Source of the DNA: Haloarcula sebkhae
GTDB lineage: Archaea; Halobacteriota; Halobacteria; Halobacteriales; Haloarculaceae
Length of the DNA stretch: 64,000 nucleotides
Direction of reading: 5' to 3'
NCBI RefSeq assembly: GCF_014647415.1
Contig: NZ_BMPD01000005.1
Coordinates: 186,001-250,000 of the forward strand
In this document: positions 44,505 to 53,420 of the stretch, piece by piece
Numbering within the stretch: position 1 is the stretch's first letter
How the letters are laid out: each line of letters begins with the position of its first letter
Program-made: the position numbers and the translations under genes
The notes under the pieces: generated by a model
The model's input: only the letters and a program-made list of their open reading frames with translations
Databases searched by the model: none
Told to the model about the DNA's origin: nothing

Positions 44505-45143
44505 TCAGGCAACCTCCATCGCAGGCCCCATCGTCGTCTTCACGTAGACGCTGTCGATGTTGAGCGGGCCCTTCTCGAGGTCCGCGTGCAGACGGCGGAG
44601 GATAACGTCGACATTGTCCGAGATGTTTTCGGCGGACATGTCCTCCGCGCCGACCCGCGTGTGGAACGTTCGCCGTTCCCCGCTGCGGAGCTGCACGGTG
44701 TTTTTCATGCGTTCGATGACCTCGACGACGTCGTCGTCGGGGTCGAGCGGTTCCGGCATCTTCCCACGCGGACCGAGGACGGTCCCGAGGTAGCGACCGA
44801 TGTCCTGCATCAGATCCTTCTCCGCAATGAAGAAGTCAGTGTCATCGGCGAGGTCCTTGGCGGCGTCGTCGTCGCCACCCAGTTCCTCGAGTTCGTCCTC
44901 GTCGAGTACGTCGTCTGCGACTTCCTCGGCACGGAGGGCGGTTTCGCCCTCGGCGAAGACCACAATAGTGGTCTCCTGACCGGTGCCAGCAGGAAGCACG
45001 ACGGACTCGTCGACGCGGTTCGACGGGTCGTTAAGATCTAAGTCGCGCAGGTTCACAGCGAGGTCGACCGTTTCGCGGAAGTTCCGCTCAGGTGCGTCCT
45101 CGAGTGCGCGCGAGACTGCGTTCTCTATTTCCTGATCTGCCAT
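44505..45143 (-). CDS. rpl1: Large-subunit ribosomal protein uL1
   Basis: A 212-residue L1, part of the mobile L1 stalk of the ribosome. '[20 protein letters not shown]' at the start, '[15 protein letters not shown]' around 115-130 and '[14 protein letters not shown]'-like '[14 protein letters not shown]' at the end are diagnostic. In other archaea L1 also represses its own mRNA by binding a leader structure like its rRNA site; a hairpin overlapping the Shine-Dalgarno site is present here (45153-45179). First gene of the rpl1-rpl10-rpl12 operon. Confidence 0.95.
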   Translation of the reverse strand: MADQEIENAVSRALEDAPERNFRETVDLAVNLRDLDLNDPSNRVDESVVLPAGTGQETTIVVFAEGETALRAEEVADDVLDEDELEELGGDDDAAKDLADDTDFFIAEKDLMQDIGRYLGTVLGPRGKMPEPLDPDDDVVEVIERMKNTVQLRSGERRTFHTRVGAEDMSAENISDNVDVILRRLHADLEKGPLNIDSVYVKTTMGPAMEVA

Positions 45144-45152
45144 TGTTCACCT

Positions 45153-45179
45153 CCGTAGTACGCCAATCGGCTTCTACGG
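45153..45179 (-). promoter_or_regulatory. Leader hairpin over rpl1 Shine-Dalgarno, possible L1 autoregulation
   Basis: In the mRNA, CCGUAG pairs with CUACGG (6 bp), with an inner GCC/GGC stem capped by GAUU and an asymmetric internal loop (2 nt and 3 nt). The 3' arm runs straight into GGAGGUGA, the Shine-Dalgarno, 6 nt before the ATG at 45143. Folding would partly hide the SD. Ribosomal protein L1 is known to repress its operon in archaea through such a target. Confidence 0.5.
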
Positions 45180-45230
45180 GTCAGTGAAACAGGCGGATGC
45201 CTGTCTCGTGCGGGTAGACGCCAATGCGAC

Positions 45231-45240
45231 ACTTAAACCC
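45231..45240 (-). promoter_or_regulatory. TATA box of the rpl1 operon
   Basis: Minus-strand gggtttaagt, predicting a start near 45210 and a leader of roughly 65-70 nt. That is long for this genome and comparable to the long L1 leader described for Halobacterium. Confidence 0.5.
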
Positions 45241-45381
45241 GTCGAACCAGCCCAAGGACCGCTGACAGGCGTGTTTCCGGTTCGCAGGGACCAGCCGTTG
45301 ACGGGGGTCTAGCCGACAGTGCAGTGGCTCAGTAGTGTCGAAAGCAAGGGAAAACACACGCCAGTCGCACGGCGGTCCGAC

Positions 45382-45870
45382 TTACGCCTGTGCTTCGGCC
45401 GCGAACACGTCGTCGTACTCGCCCGCGTCGATGCGTTCCTTGAACTCGCGTGGGTTCTCGCCTTCGATGGTGACACCGAGGGAGGTGCACGTTCCGACGA
45501 CTTCCTTTGCGGCGTTCTTCAGGTCGTAGGAGAGCAGGTCGGGATGCTTCTGCTCGGCGATCTGCTTGACCTGATCGACGGAGAGGTCAGCGACGAAGTC
45601 TTCCTGAGGCTCGCCGCTGCCGGTCTCGAAGCCAGCCTCGTCCTTGATGAGTTCGGCCGTCGGCGGGACACCGACTTCGATCTCGAAGGAGCCGTCGTCG
45701 TCGTACTCGACAGTGACGGGGACTTCGGTGCCGTCGAACGCTGCCGTCTGGTCGTTGATCTCCTGTACGACTGCCTGCACGTCCACCGGTGTCGGGCCGA
45801 GTTCCGGACCGAGTGGCGGGCCAGGGTTGGCCTCCCCACCGGGAACGAGGACTTCGATAGTTCCAGCCAT
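45382..45870 (-). CDS. rpl11: Large-subunit ribosomal protein uL11
   Basis: A 162-residue L11 of the GTPase-associated centre. 'IEVLVPGGEANPGPPLGPEL' near the N-terminus is the family hallmark, and 'GVTIEGENPREFKERIDAGE' lies near the C-terminus. It is transcribed separately from rpl1: 238 nt intervene, and a TATA-like ctttaaactg (minus, 45891-45900) is right for a leaderless start at 45870. Confidence 0.95.
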   Translation of the reverse strand: MAGTIEVLVPGGEANPGPPLGPELGPTPVDVQAVVQEINDQTAAFDGTEVPVTVEYDDDGSFEIEVGVPPTAELIKDEAGFETGSGEPQEDFVADLSVDQVKQIAEQKHPDLLSYDLKNAAKEVVGTCTSLGVTIEGENPREFKERIDAGEYDDVFAAEAQA

Positions 45871-46004
45871 ACATAGTGGAATCCTCGCGGCAGTTTAAAG
45901 GATTGCGTTTCACGGATCGCTGCGTGAGGCTCCCGCACGCACGAACACTCTTTGGACGCAATATCGGGACTACCAGCGCACCAAAGAATAGGTTCCCCGC
46001 CGCC

Positions 46005-46214
46005 TCAGGCGAACGTCACGCCATGCCGTGCAAGGAAATCACTCGCGTCTTTGATTTCGACCGGGGAGCCGATTATCCGAACCTGTTCACCCTCTTGATG
46101 AACGCTCACAGTGAACCGTTGTTCCAACTCCTCGCGAATCCCGTCGAGCGCACCGACTGGCAACAGTATCTGCGTGCTGTCGCGGAACCGACTCGCCGCT
46201 CCCATTATCGACAC
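46005..46214 (-). CDS. Small conserved haloarchaeal protein (VNG_1110C-like)
   Basis: A 69-residue protein, MSIMGAASRFRDSTQILLPV onward, with a beta-alpha-beta-beta-alpha pattern and 'VRIIGSPVEIKDASDFLARH', a shape like a small KH-type or ferredoxin-like fold. Its place just upstream of rpl11 matches the small VNG_1110C family I recall from Halobacterium. A second ATG three codons in (46205) is possible. A role linked to translation is guessed only from position. Confidence 0.65.
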   Translation of the reverse strand: MSIMGAASRFRDSTQILLPVGALDGIREELEQRFTVSVHQEGEQVRIIGSPVEIKDASDFLARHGVTFA

Positions 46215-46364
46215 ATGACGCAGGATACCCTATAGGTGTGTCGAATTACATGAGCATTGTTTGACCATTTCGAACGGCAGAACGGCCCCGTTATCCCGTG
46301 TCGATGTGGCGGCGTCGGCGAGGGAGGAAAGCCTTATTCGGTGCGAGGGGCCGACATACATCTA

Positions 46365-47474
46365 ATGGGGCTCGAAGAGGAGATTCAGGAACTCGAAGAC
46401 GAAATCGCAAGCACTCCCTACAACAAGTCTACAGAGGCCCATATCGGTCGGCTGAAGTCCAAGCTCGCGGAGAAAAAAGAGAAACTCGAACAACAGGCCT
46501 CCTCGGGCGGCGGCGGTGGCTACGGCGTCGAGAAACACGGTGACGCGACCGTCGCGCTCGTCGGGTTCCCCAGCGTCGGAAAGTCGACGCTGCTGAACGC
46601 CCTCACAAACGCCGAGTCCGAGACCGGTGCATACGAGTTCACCACGCTCGACGTCTATCCGGGGATGCTCAAGCACAAGGGGGCGAACATTCAGATTCTC
46701 GACGTCCCGGGTCTCATCGAGGGCGCTGCCGGCGGCCGCGGTGGTGGCAAGGAAGTGCTGTCCGTCGTCCGGACCGCGGACCTCATCGTCTTCCTCATCT
46801 CCGTCTTCGAGATCGACCAGTACGACCGACTCAGCGAAGAGCTGTACAAGAACAAGATCCGACTCGACCAGGACCCGCCGTGGGTCAACGTCCGGAAGAA
46901 GGGCAAGGACGGGATCTCGGTCAACACGGCCACCGGCGTCGAACTCGACGACGAGACGGTCAAAGCTGTCTTGCGCGAACACGGCTACGTCAACGCCGAC
47001 GTGACCATCGGCGAGCAGATCGACATCGACCAGCTCATCGACGGGGTGATGGACAATCGCGTCTACCTGCCGTCTCTTGTCGCCGTCAACAAGGCCGATC
47101 TCATCGAGCCAGACTACCTCCCGAAAGTCGAAGACGAACTCCGAGAGCGGGACATCGACCCCGAGGAAGCGATCTTCATCAGCGCCGAGGAGCAAAAAGG
47201 GTTGGATAGCCTCACCGAGCGTATCTGGGATGAACTCGGCCTGATCCGGATCTACATGGACAAGCCGGGCCGTGGTGTCGACCGCGAGGAACCGCTGATA
47301 CTCCGCGAGGGCGATACCGTCGACGACGCCTGCGAGAAGCTCGGTGGGAGCTTCGACGAGCGGTTCCGGTTCGCTCGTGTGACCGGCCCGAGTGCCAAGC
47401 ACGACGAACAACAGGTCGGGCGCGACCACGAGCTCGCGGACGAGGATATTCTGCGGATCGTCGCCAACCGATAG
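46365..47474 (+). CDS. DRG-family GTPase with TGS domain
   Basis: A 369-residue GTP-binding protein of the developmentally regulated GTPase family. An N-terminal coiled coil ('MGLEEEIQELEDEIASTPYN') precedes the G domain: G1 'GFPSVGKST', G2 Thr in 'YEFTTLDVYPG', G3 'DVPGLIEGA', G4 'NKAD', with the DRG-type insert. The C-terminal TGS domain begins near 290 ('GLIRIYMDKPGR'). DRGs bind translating ribosomes in eukaryotes and archaea. The ATG at 46365 is leaderless after a TATA-like gccttattcg at 46331-46340; upstream in-frame sequence does not resemble the family. Confidence 0.92.
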   Translation: MGLEEEIQELEDEIASTPYNKSTEAHIGRLKSKLAEKKEKLEQQASSGGGGGYGVEKHGDATVALVGFPSVGKSTLLNALTNAESETGAYEFTTLDVYPGMLKHKGANIQILDVPGLIEGAAGGRGGGKEVLSVVRTADLIVFLISVFEIDQYDRLSEELYKNKIRLDQDPPWVNVRKKGKDGISVNTATGVELDDETVKAVLREHGYVNADVTIGEQIDIDQLIDGVMDNRVYLPSLVAVNKADLIEPDYLPKVEDELRERDIDPEEAIFISAEEQKGLDSLTERIWDELGLIRIYMDKPGRGVDREEPLILREGDTVDDACEKLGGSFDERFRFARVTGPSAKHDEQQVGRDHELADEDILRIVANR

Positions 47475-47567
47475 GTGTCGCGCGCTGGCTCGCGCGCACA
47501 CGTGATCTCAAACCTCGAAGGGCGCTGGAGTAGATGCGTTCATGCGTGTGGAGCCCTGCGACCAGAT

Positions 47568-48008
47568 ATGGATCGTGGTCCCCGACGCCGTCTTGTTGCC
47601 GTCGTCGTTGCTGGCCTCGTCCCCTGGACAGTGGTGGTAGTCGGGACGGACCTGACGCTCGTCTTCTCCTTTGGCCTGTTCAACACAAACCCGCCGGACC
47701 TCCTCTCGGTCTACAGCTACTTCGTTCGGCTTACCGACGCCCTCCCGCAGTTCATCGAGTCGTGGGGTTCGGGTGTCCTGCTGTATGCCTTTGCCCTGGC
47801 CAGCGCCGTCGCCGGTGTCGTCTGGCGTGAGGACGTTCGGCTCACTGCCCTCGCACTCGCGGGTGCAGGTCTGACTCAGTTGCCCGTGTTTCTGGGATTC
47901 AACAGACGGCTCAACTACGTGGCTGTCCCGGTCGGTTCCCTCGTCCTGCTTATCGTGGTCTGGTGGTACTATCTACCGGCCATCCGGGCCGACACATCGA
48001 CGCAGTGA
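47568..48008 (+). CDS. Small four-TM membrane protein (TIGR04206-like)
   Basis: A 146-residue integral membrane protein with four hydrophobic segments and short polar loops: 'RRRLVAVVVAGLVPWTVVVV', 'WGSGVLLYAFALASAVAGVV', 'RLTALALAGAGLTQLPVFLG' and 'YVAVPVGSLVLLIVVWWYYL'. I believe it belongs to a short haloarchaeal family (TIGR04206), function unknown. The ATG at 47568 gives a basic N-terminus inside the cell. It ends 62 nt before the VOC gene. Confidence 0.75.
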   Translation: MDRGPRRRLVAVVVAGLVPWTVVVVGTDLTLVFSFGLFNTNPPDLLSVYSYFVRLTDALPQFIESWGSGVLLYAFALASAVAGVVWREDVRLTALALAGAGLTQLPVFLGFNRRLNYVAVPVGSLVLLIVVWWYYLPAIRADTSTQ

Positions 48009-48070
48009 CCGCGGTATCGAATCCGGACGGAACCGCCTGTGGCGGTAGCCTTTTCGCTCGCTCGGACCAC

Positions 48071-48832
48071 ATGCCGCGTATGTGGTCACTCGATCATACG
48101 ATGATGCGCGTCGAGGATCTGGACGCCTCGCTGGACTGGTACACGACACACCTCGATTACGAGGAGAAGGGCCGCTGGGAGGCCGACACCTTCACCAACG
48201 TCTTCCTCGGTCCGGAGGATGTCCACGACGAGGGCGCATTGCTCGAACTGACGTATAACCACGACGGGCGCTCGTACACGATGGGCGACGCGTGGGGGCA
48301 CATCGCCGTCCGCTGTGACGACGTGTACGAGGCCTACGACGAGCTGATGGACGCCGGCGTCGAGGACTACCGCGACCCGGACTCCTGTGGCGGCTCATAC
48401 GCCTTCGTCACGGATCCCGACGGCCACGAGATTGAAATCGTCGAGCGGGACCACGGCGCGAAGTGGTCCCTCGACCACACCATGATCCGTGTCGAAGACG
48501 CTGAACAGGCTATCGGCTGGTACACCCGGAAGCTCGACTACGACCTGTTCCGACGCGAGGAGTTCGATGATTTCGCGCTGTACTTCCTCAAACCCGAGGA
48601 CGCCCCCGACGAGGCGATGTCGGTCGAACTCACCTACAACTACGACGGTCGGTCCTACGAACTCGGCGATGCATGGGGACATCTCGCGGTCCAGACTGAT
48701 GACCTCCACGGCGCGTGGGAGACGCTGATGGGGCGCCACGCCGAGGACTACCGCAACCCCGAGAGCTGTGACGACCGCTATGCGTTCACCAAAGACCCCG
48801 ACGGCCGCGAAATCGAAATCGTGACGAACTGA
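48071..48832 (+). CDS. Two-domain VOC (glyoxalase-like) protein
   Basis: A 253-residue protein made of two similar VOC domains. Each repeats 'WSLDHTMMRVEDLDASLDWY' / 'WSLDHTMIRVEDAEQAIGWY', 'LELTYNHDGRSYTMGDAWGH' / 'VELTYNYDGRSYELGDAWGH' and 'VTDPDGHEIEIVE' / 'TKDPDGREIEIVT'. The conserved His and Glu positions match glyoxalase I metal ligands, so a lactoylglutathione-lyase-like reaction is possible; haloarchaea lack glutathione, so the thiol would differ. One polypeptide with two modules could form an intramolecular active site. A TATA-like ttttcg lies about 20-25 nt before ATG 48071; ATG 48080 is an alternative. Confidence 0.88.
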   Translation: MPRMWSLDHTMMRVEDLDASLDWYTTHLDYEEKGRWEADTFTNVFLGPEDVHDEGALLELTYNHDGRSYTMGDAWGHIAVRCDDVYEAYDELMDAGVEDYRDPDSCGGSYAFVTDPDGHEIEIVERDHGAKWSLDHTMIRVEDAEQAIGWYTRKLDYDLFRREEFDDFALYFLKPEDAPDEAMSVELTYNYDGRSYELGDAWGHLAVQTDDLHGAWETLMGRHAEDYRNPESCDDRYAFTKDPDGREIEIVTN

Positions 48833-49263
48833 CGGCACTGGCCGGAAGTGGCTGCTCTCACACCACCTCTATTCTCACGCAGTAGCGATCAGAAGATGAT
48901 CCTTCCGCGGAGTCGTTTCTGAGCCAGCAGTCAGGGTCTGTGTAGCCCTGGTTTCTCAGTCCAATGAGATCAGCTCGAATATGTACATCTGGGCCGTCAG
49001 ACGCTCGAATGACGATCCTGTTCTAGACCTACGATCCCCTTATACCACATCTAATCACCACTGATAGTGTCCCTAGACTTGAATGTTCATGACAACCAGA
49101 TTTTCTTACCACAAAACATTTACAACAGACACCTATCATTTAGACTGTACCCCTACCCATGGCGCCAGAAGTGAGTACGCCGGTCCGGTCTATGCGTGGT
49201 CGCGGTGACCACGTTCCGACCACGCGGAAAACTGCTGGGGTCGCCCGATAGCAAACGCAAACT
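48833..49263 (+). other. Intergenic region and long leader of the S-layer gene
   Basis: 431 nt, locally AT-rich. A TATA-like atttacaac at 49118-49126 predicts transcription near 49147 and a leader of about 115 nt, similar to the long S-layer leader known from Haloferax. A second TATA-like ccttatacc lies near 49038. Mutually exclusive hairpins are in the leader (49194-49225). No coding frame. Confidence 0.55.
49194..49225 (+). promoter_or_regulatory. Alternative hairpins in the S-layer mRNA leader
   Basis: cgtggtc at 49195-49201 can pair with either gaccacg at 49207-49213 (7 bp, 5-nt loop) or gaccacg at 49218-49224 (9 bp when extended by G49194-C49225 and G49202-C49217). Only one can form at a time. 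The structure ends 38 nt before the start codon. Confidence 0.5.
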
Positions 49264-52248
49264 ATGACAGATACAAACGAAAAAATCAGAAGCCTGTTCC
49301 TCACGGCGCTGATGGTCTTCTCGGTATTCGCCGGGACCATCGCGTTCTCCGGTGGCGCAGCCGCCGCCGCAAACGTGGATATTGATCAGGCCGTAGAGTA
49401 TAGTTCCGGGACAAGTAGTAGTAACCCCTCTCAGGTTGAAGTTGCACTGAGCAGCGGGCTGGACAGTGATATAGACAGTGAAGATGTCCAGCTTTACCTC
49501 GACGGTCAGAACCCGGCACAGACCAGCGAGGATAATGACCTCAAAGCCTCCGTAACTGGTGGTGCTGATGGTCGAATCGTTATCGGTCTGAACGAAGATA
49601 TCAAACCGAGCGAGAACCTCACCGTCAAGCTGACTGGCATCCCTGCTGAGGACGGTGACAACGACGAGACGCTCGTCGAAGAAGACATCGACGTGACGTC
49701 TAAGACGTTCACCACGACAGATTCAGGCGACGCTTCCGCTAGTACCAACGCCGAATACTACAGCGGAGATACGAACGTCTTCCGCGGTGAAGTGATTGCC
49801 GTTGAGAAAGACGGTGGTCTCGATCCGAACGACCAAGGAATCTCATCCATCGAAGTTGAGGACGATGACGGTGGACTTGTCACGTCTGACAACTACGATG
49901 AGAACAGCGAGGTGTACGTCGTCAAAACGAAAGACCTCGACACCGGCCAGTCGTACAACATTTCGGTTGACGACCGGAAGCAGAACTCGTTCACTGTGAG
50001 TGACCTCGACATGCAGGTCAACATTGACGACGACGTTGGTGACGGTGCCAACATCGACAACTCGGACACCCTTGCAGTCAACGTGTCCATCAACCGTGGT
50101 GGCGAGGAAGCCAACGCGACGCTCTTCAACGAAGACGACGACAAGGTCGCCGAGCTTGACGACAATATCGATAACCCACAGTTCAAGACCCTGAAGAGCA
50201 ACGATAACGTCGTCTTCAACTTCGGTAGCGTGAGCGACAGTGACAGTCCGTACTACGTTGAAGTGACGGACCAGCAGACCGGTGTCACGGCTGAATCCGA
50301 CCTTATCAACGTCTCCGACTCCGAAGACGGTGACGCGAGCTTCGAAAGCTCAACCGTGCGGGACGAAGTCGGTGACGTCGCTAACATCACGGTCCAGCTC
50401 GACAACACCGAAGACGGAATTATCAGCGTCGGTAGCACGAACGACGACAACTACGCCATCATCGGTCAGGTCGAAGACGAAGACGGTGACGGCGAAGTTA
50501 CTGTCCAGTTCAACAGCTACACCGCTGGGACCTCCAGTGCTAACGAAGAGAGTCTCGGCAGCGGAGACAGTAACACGGTCCTCAGCGTGCCTGGTGACGA
50601 TGACATCGATGTCCTCACCGAAGAGGGTAGCTTCGACAGGCTCGACAGCGACGATAACGCTGACCTCTCGACCGATGTCCTCGAAGCAGGGTCCTACTCG
50701 ATGAACGTGACCGCTACGACGGATATCGATGAGATCGATGACCCGGACTCGGCTGGAACGCTCCGACTCAACGAGAACTCCGTTGAGGGCGTCCAGACGT
50801 GGGCCGCACCAAGCGATGCAGAGATCGACGACGATGATATCGATGTCTACGACCGCATCGGTGTGAACCTCACGCAGTCCGACGACGTCGCAGCAGATGA
50901 CGTTGTCGTCCACGAGATTCAGGCCTCCGGTCTCGAGGGTGTACTCGAATACGAACAGGAAGATGGAACCGCTAGTGACGAGACAGCAGCGTTCCTAGAT
51001 GCTGTTGACACCGATGGTCAGACCAACGGTGACCGGTACGGCTACGGAACCGGCGTCACTGGTGGTGAAAAGACCGATGCTGGTCTGACGTTCTACGCCA
51101 ACCGCACCGACGTTGGTGCGAACGCGGACCCGCAGCCGATCGACTTCGAGGACAGCGAGGACGCTCTCACTGTCGTTGAAGACGCGGACAACAACACCTA
51201 CTTCGTCGCTGTCGACACAAGCGACGTTGAGTTCACGAACGACAAGACGATCACGAAGGAGAAGATCACTGACGATAGCGATAACGAGGACGACAGTGTC
51301 TCCATCGACGAGGACACGCGCATCAACGCCACCTTCGCAATCAGAGAGGGCACACTCTCTGACGACGATGGTAAGACTGCCAGCGCCATCTACACTACCT
51401 CCGAGCGTGACGCCACGCTTGACCTTGACGACGACGGTTTCGTCACGGTTTCAGCTGCCGCTGGGCAGGAAGTGACCGGGACGACGAACGTCGCACCCGG
51501 CACCGAGCTCGAAGTCGAAATGGAGTCCGAGAGTGAAGCGAATCCGTTCGTCATCCGTCCGGAAGTGGACGTCGCCACGGATGGCACGTACACTGCAACG
51601 GCTGACTTCAGCGACTACTCCGCTGGGGCGAACTTCACCGCTGAAACGCTCGATGTCGACGGTGACGCCGAGTTCACCGACGAGGAAGACGGCCGCATCA
51701 TCGAAGCTGGTACGGCCAGTGTGAGCATCAGCGACCAGGAATCCACCGGTAGCGAAGTCGTCGTCGACAGCGCACAGCTGTCCGATGGTGGCTTCATCGC
51801 TATCCACGCCGGTAACGCATCCGGCGACGTCGTCGGCAACTCCGAGTACCTCGGGGCAGGCAGCCACGAGGACGTCACGATCACGCTCGACGAGCCGATG
51901 GACGAGGACTTCACCGCGGTCGCGATGCCGCACCGCGACACCAACGGTAACGAAGCATACGACTTCCCCGGCGATGACAGTCCGTACAGCCAGAACGGCT
52001 CTGCCGTGACGGACAGTGCGAACGTGACTATCGTCGAGGAGCAGACCGAAGCGCCGGACACGGAAACCGAAACCGAAGCGCCGGACACGGAAACCGAAAC
52101 CGAGGAGCAGACTGAGGAGACCACCACCATGGACTCCGGAACTGACGAAGTCGAGACCACGGAACAGACCGGTCCCGGCTTCACGGCAGCCCTCGCGCTC
52201 ATCGCGCTCGTCGCTGCTGTACTCCTCGCCGTCCGACGCGACAACTAA
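49264..52248 (+). CDS. csg: S-layer glycoprotein with PGF-CTERM anchor
   Basis: A 994-residue, very acidic exported protein forming the cell wall lattice. A Sec signal peptide covers about residues 1-35 ('LFLTALMVFSVFAGTIAFSG', cleavage near 'AAAAANVDI'). The bulk is Asp/Ser/Thr-rich Ig-like beta domains with many N-x-S/T sequons. Near the C-terminus a Thr/Glu spacer with a duplicated 'TEAPDTETE' leads to 'TGPGFTAALALIALVAAVLL' and a basic end RRDN, a textbook PGF-CTERM signal. Archaeosortase A cleaves this and attaches a prenyl-lipid anchor; its gene is the next one. It is likely among the most strongly expressed genes of the window. Confidence 0.93.
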   Translation: MTDTNEKIRSLFLTALMVFSVFAGTIAFSGGAAAAANVDIDQAVEYSSGTSSSNPSQVEVALSSGLDSDIDSEDVQLYLDGQNPAQTSEDNDLKASVTGGADGRIVIGLNEDIKPSENLTVKLTGIPAEDGDNDETLVEEDIDVTSKTFTTTDSGDASASTNAEYYSGDTNVFRGEVIAVEKDGGLDPNDQGISSIEVEDDDGGLVTSDNYDENSEVYVVKTKDLDTGQSYNISVDDRKQNSFTVSDLDMQVNIDDDVGDGANIDNSDTLAVNVSINRGGEEANATLFNEDDDKVAELDDNIDNPQFKTLKSNDNVVFNFGSVSDSDSPYYVEVTDQQTGVTAESDLINVSDSEDGDASFESSTVRDEVGDVANITVQLDNTEDGIISVGSTNDDNYAIIGQVEDEDGDGEVTVQFNSYTAGTSSANEESLGSGDSNTVLSVPGDDDIDVLTEEGSFDRLDSDDNADLSTDVLEAGSYSMNVTATTDIDEIDDPDSAGTLRLNENSVEGVQTWAAPSDAEIDDDDIDVYDRIGVNLTQSDDVAADDVVVHEIQASGLEGVLEYEQEDGTASDETAAFLDAVDTDGQTNGDRYGYGTGVTGGEKTDAGLTFYANRTDVGANADPQPIDFEDSEDALTVVEDADNNTYFVAVDTSDVEFTNDKTITKEKITDDSDNEDDSVSIDEDTRINATFAIREGTLSDDDGKTASAIYTTSERDATLDLDDDGFVTVSAAAGQEVTGTTNVAPGTELEVEMESESEANPFVIRPEVDVATDGTYTATADFSDYSAGANFTAETLDVDGDAEFTDEEDGRIIEAGTASVSISDQESTGSEVVVDSAQLSDGGFIAIHAGNASGDVVGNSEYLGAGSHEDVTITLDEPMDEDFTAVAMPHRDTNGNEAYDFPGDDSPYSQNGSAVTDSANVTIVEEQTEAPDTETETEAPDTETETEEQTEETTTMDSGTDEVETTEQTGPGFTAALALIALVAAVLLAVRRDN

Positions 52249-52287
52249 CCGGATTACCTCCGGTCCCTGAACACCGTTCTTTCTTTT
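52249..52287 (+). terminator. Terminator after csg
   Basis: A small hairpin ccgga/tccgg (52249-52263) directly after the stop, then a T-rich ttctttctttt at 52277-52287. Archaeal termination mainly needs the T-rich run. Confidence 0.5.
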
Positions 52288-52395
52288 GCGCGTTACGTGG
52301 GTAGCGGCGGCACTGCCGATAAGTCGGTCTGACGACGACACCGCACAGTAGCGCAACGACAAAACATATAGGCCGGTTTGGCTAACGTACGAGCA

Positions 52396-53397
52396 ATGAG
52401 TGAGACAGTCCTGCAAGCAGGCGTCGATATCGCTGGACTGTCGTTCGACCCGGTCACGGTCTCGGAGCCGCTGATGTGGCTCGTTCTTGCGGCGTTTCTG
52501 GGAAGTGTGGCTGTCGCCCAGTATGACGAGCGACTGGCCCGTCCAGTCGCAACGGTCGGCTGGGGGCTGTTCGCAGTGTACTGGCTCGCCCTGGCTCCGC
52601 ATTTCATTCTGATACAGAAGAGCGTCGTTGAGGGCCTGGGGAGCGTCATCGCCGTCCCACTGTCGCTGTACACCGGCTATTTACTCTGGAACGGCCGGGA
52701 ATCGCTGCTGGTGTTGACCCGTGCCATCGGTATCATGGGCGTCATCTATGTGCCCTTCCTCACCACCGGGCCGCTCCGCCAGACAATCATCGAGGCCGTC
52801 ACCGATCAGGTCGCCTTTCTTATGACGCTCACCGGGTACGAACCGACAGTAGTTGGCGGGCTCTCACACAACGGGATCGATATCACGTCGAAGCAGTACC
52901 CCTACGAAAACACGTTCTGGTTCGGTGAACACGAGCGTCCGATAACATACACTATCATTTTGGCCTGTACAGGTATCGGCAGCATCTCCATTTTCGCTGG
53001 CGGAATACTGGCAGTCAAAGCTCCGTGGCGACGGAAGCTCCGTGTGCTGCTCGGGGCTGTCGGCATCATCTACGTACTGAATCTCCTTCGGAACCTCGGG
53101 ATCGCGCTGGCGTTTGGCCTCCAGAAGGCGCAGTTCTTCCCGGAGACGGTCATGGCACTGTTCGGCCTTAGCGACGCACAGCTCGTGTCCTACTACATCG
53201 TCGACCGGATGCTGGCGCAGTTCGGCTCCGTTATCGTCCTTGTTGGGCTGACGTGGGTGCTGATGCGAGAGCTACCGGAGCTCACCGTTATTATTGAGGA
53301 CCTCCTGTTTCTGGTGACCGGAACCGAGTACGACCTCGGAACGGCGTTCGAAAAGAACCAGTCGGAGTCGGGTCCTGCAACGCCCGGTGACGACTGA
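52396..53397 (+). CDS. artA: Archaeosortase A
   Basis: A 333-residue polytopic membrane enzyme that processes PGF-CTERM proteins such as the S-layer glycoprotein. Catalytic Cys191 is in 'ILACTGIGSISIF', Arg232 in 'LNLLRNLGIAL' and Arg271 in 'YYIVDRMLAQFG'. The spacings 41 and 80 are the same as between Cys173, Arg214 and Arg253 of the characterised Haloferax enzyme. The acidic C-terminal tail is cytoplasmic-looking. It follows its presumed main substrate gene by 147 nt. A TATA-like catata at 52375-52380 lies close before the ATG. Confidence 0.93.
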   Translation: MSETVLQAGVDIAGLSFDPVTVSEPLMWLVLAAFLGSVAVAQYDERLARPVATVGWGLFAVYWLALAPHFILIQKSVVEGLGSVIAVPLSLYTGYLLWNGRESLLVLTRAIGIMGVIYVPFLTTGPLRQTIIEAVTDQVAFLMTLTGYEPTVVGGLSHNGIDITSKQYPYENTFWFGEHERPITYTIILACTGIGSISIFAGGILAVKAPWRRKLRVLLGAVGIIYVLNLLRNLGIALAFGLQKAQFFPETVMALFGLSDAQLVSYYIVDRMLAQFGSVIVLVGLTWVLMRELPELTVIIEDLLFLVTGTEYDLGTAFEKNQSESGPATPGDD

Positions 53398-53420
53398 ACT
53401 GCGCCGTGAGGCGACGGCCG

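Noticed and set aside
43454..44563. A 369-codon plus-strand frame opposite rpl10 (P0)
   Set aside because: Fully antisense to rpl10; no recognisable domain.
48890..48990. A possible C/D-box small RNA (gatga- and ctga-like boxes)
   Set aside because: The C box has a mismatch and no C'/D' pair or guide complementarity could be shown by eye.
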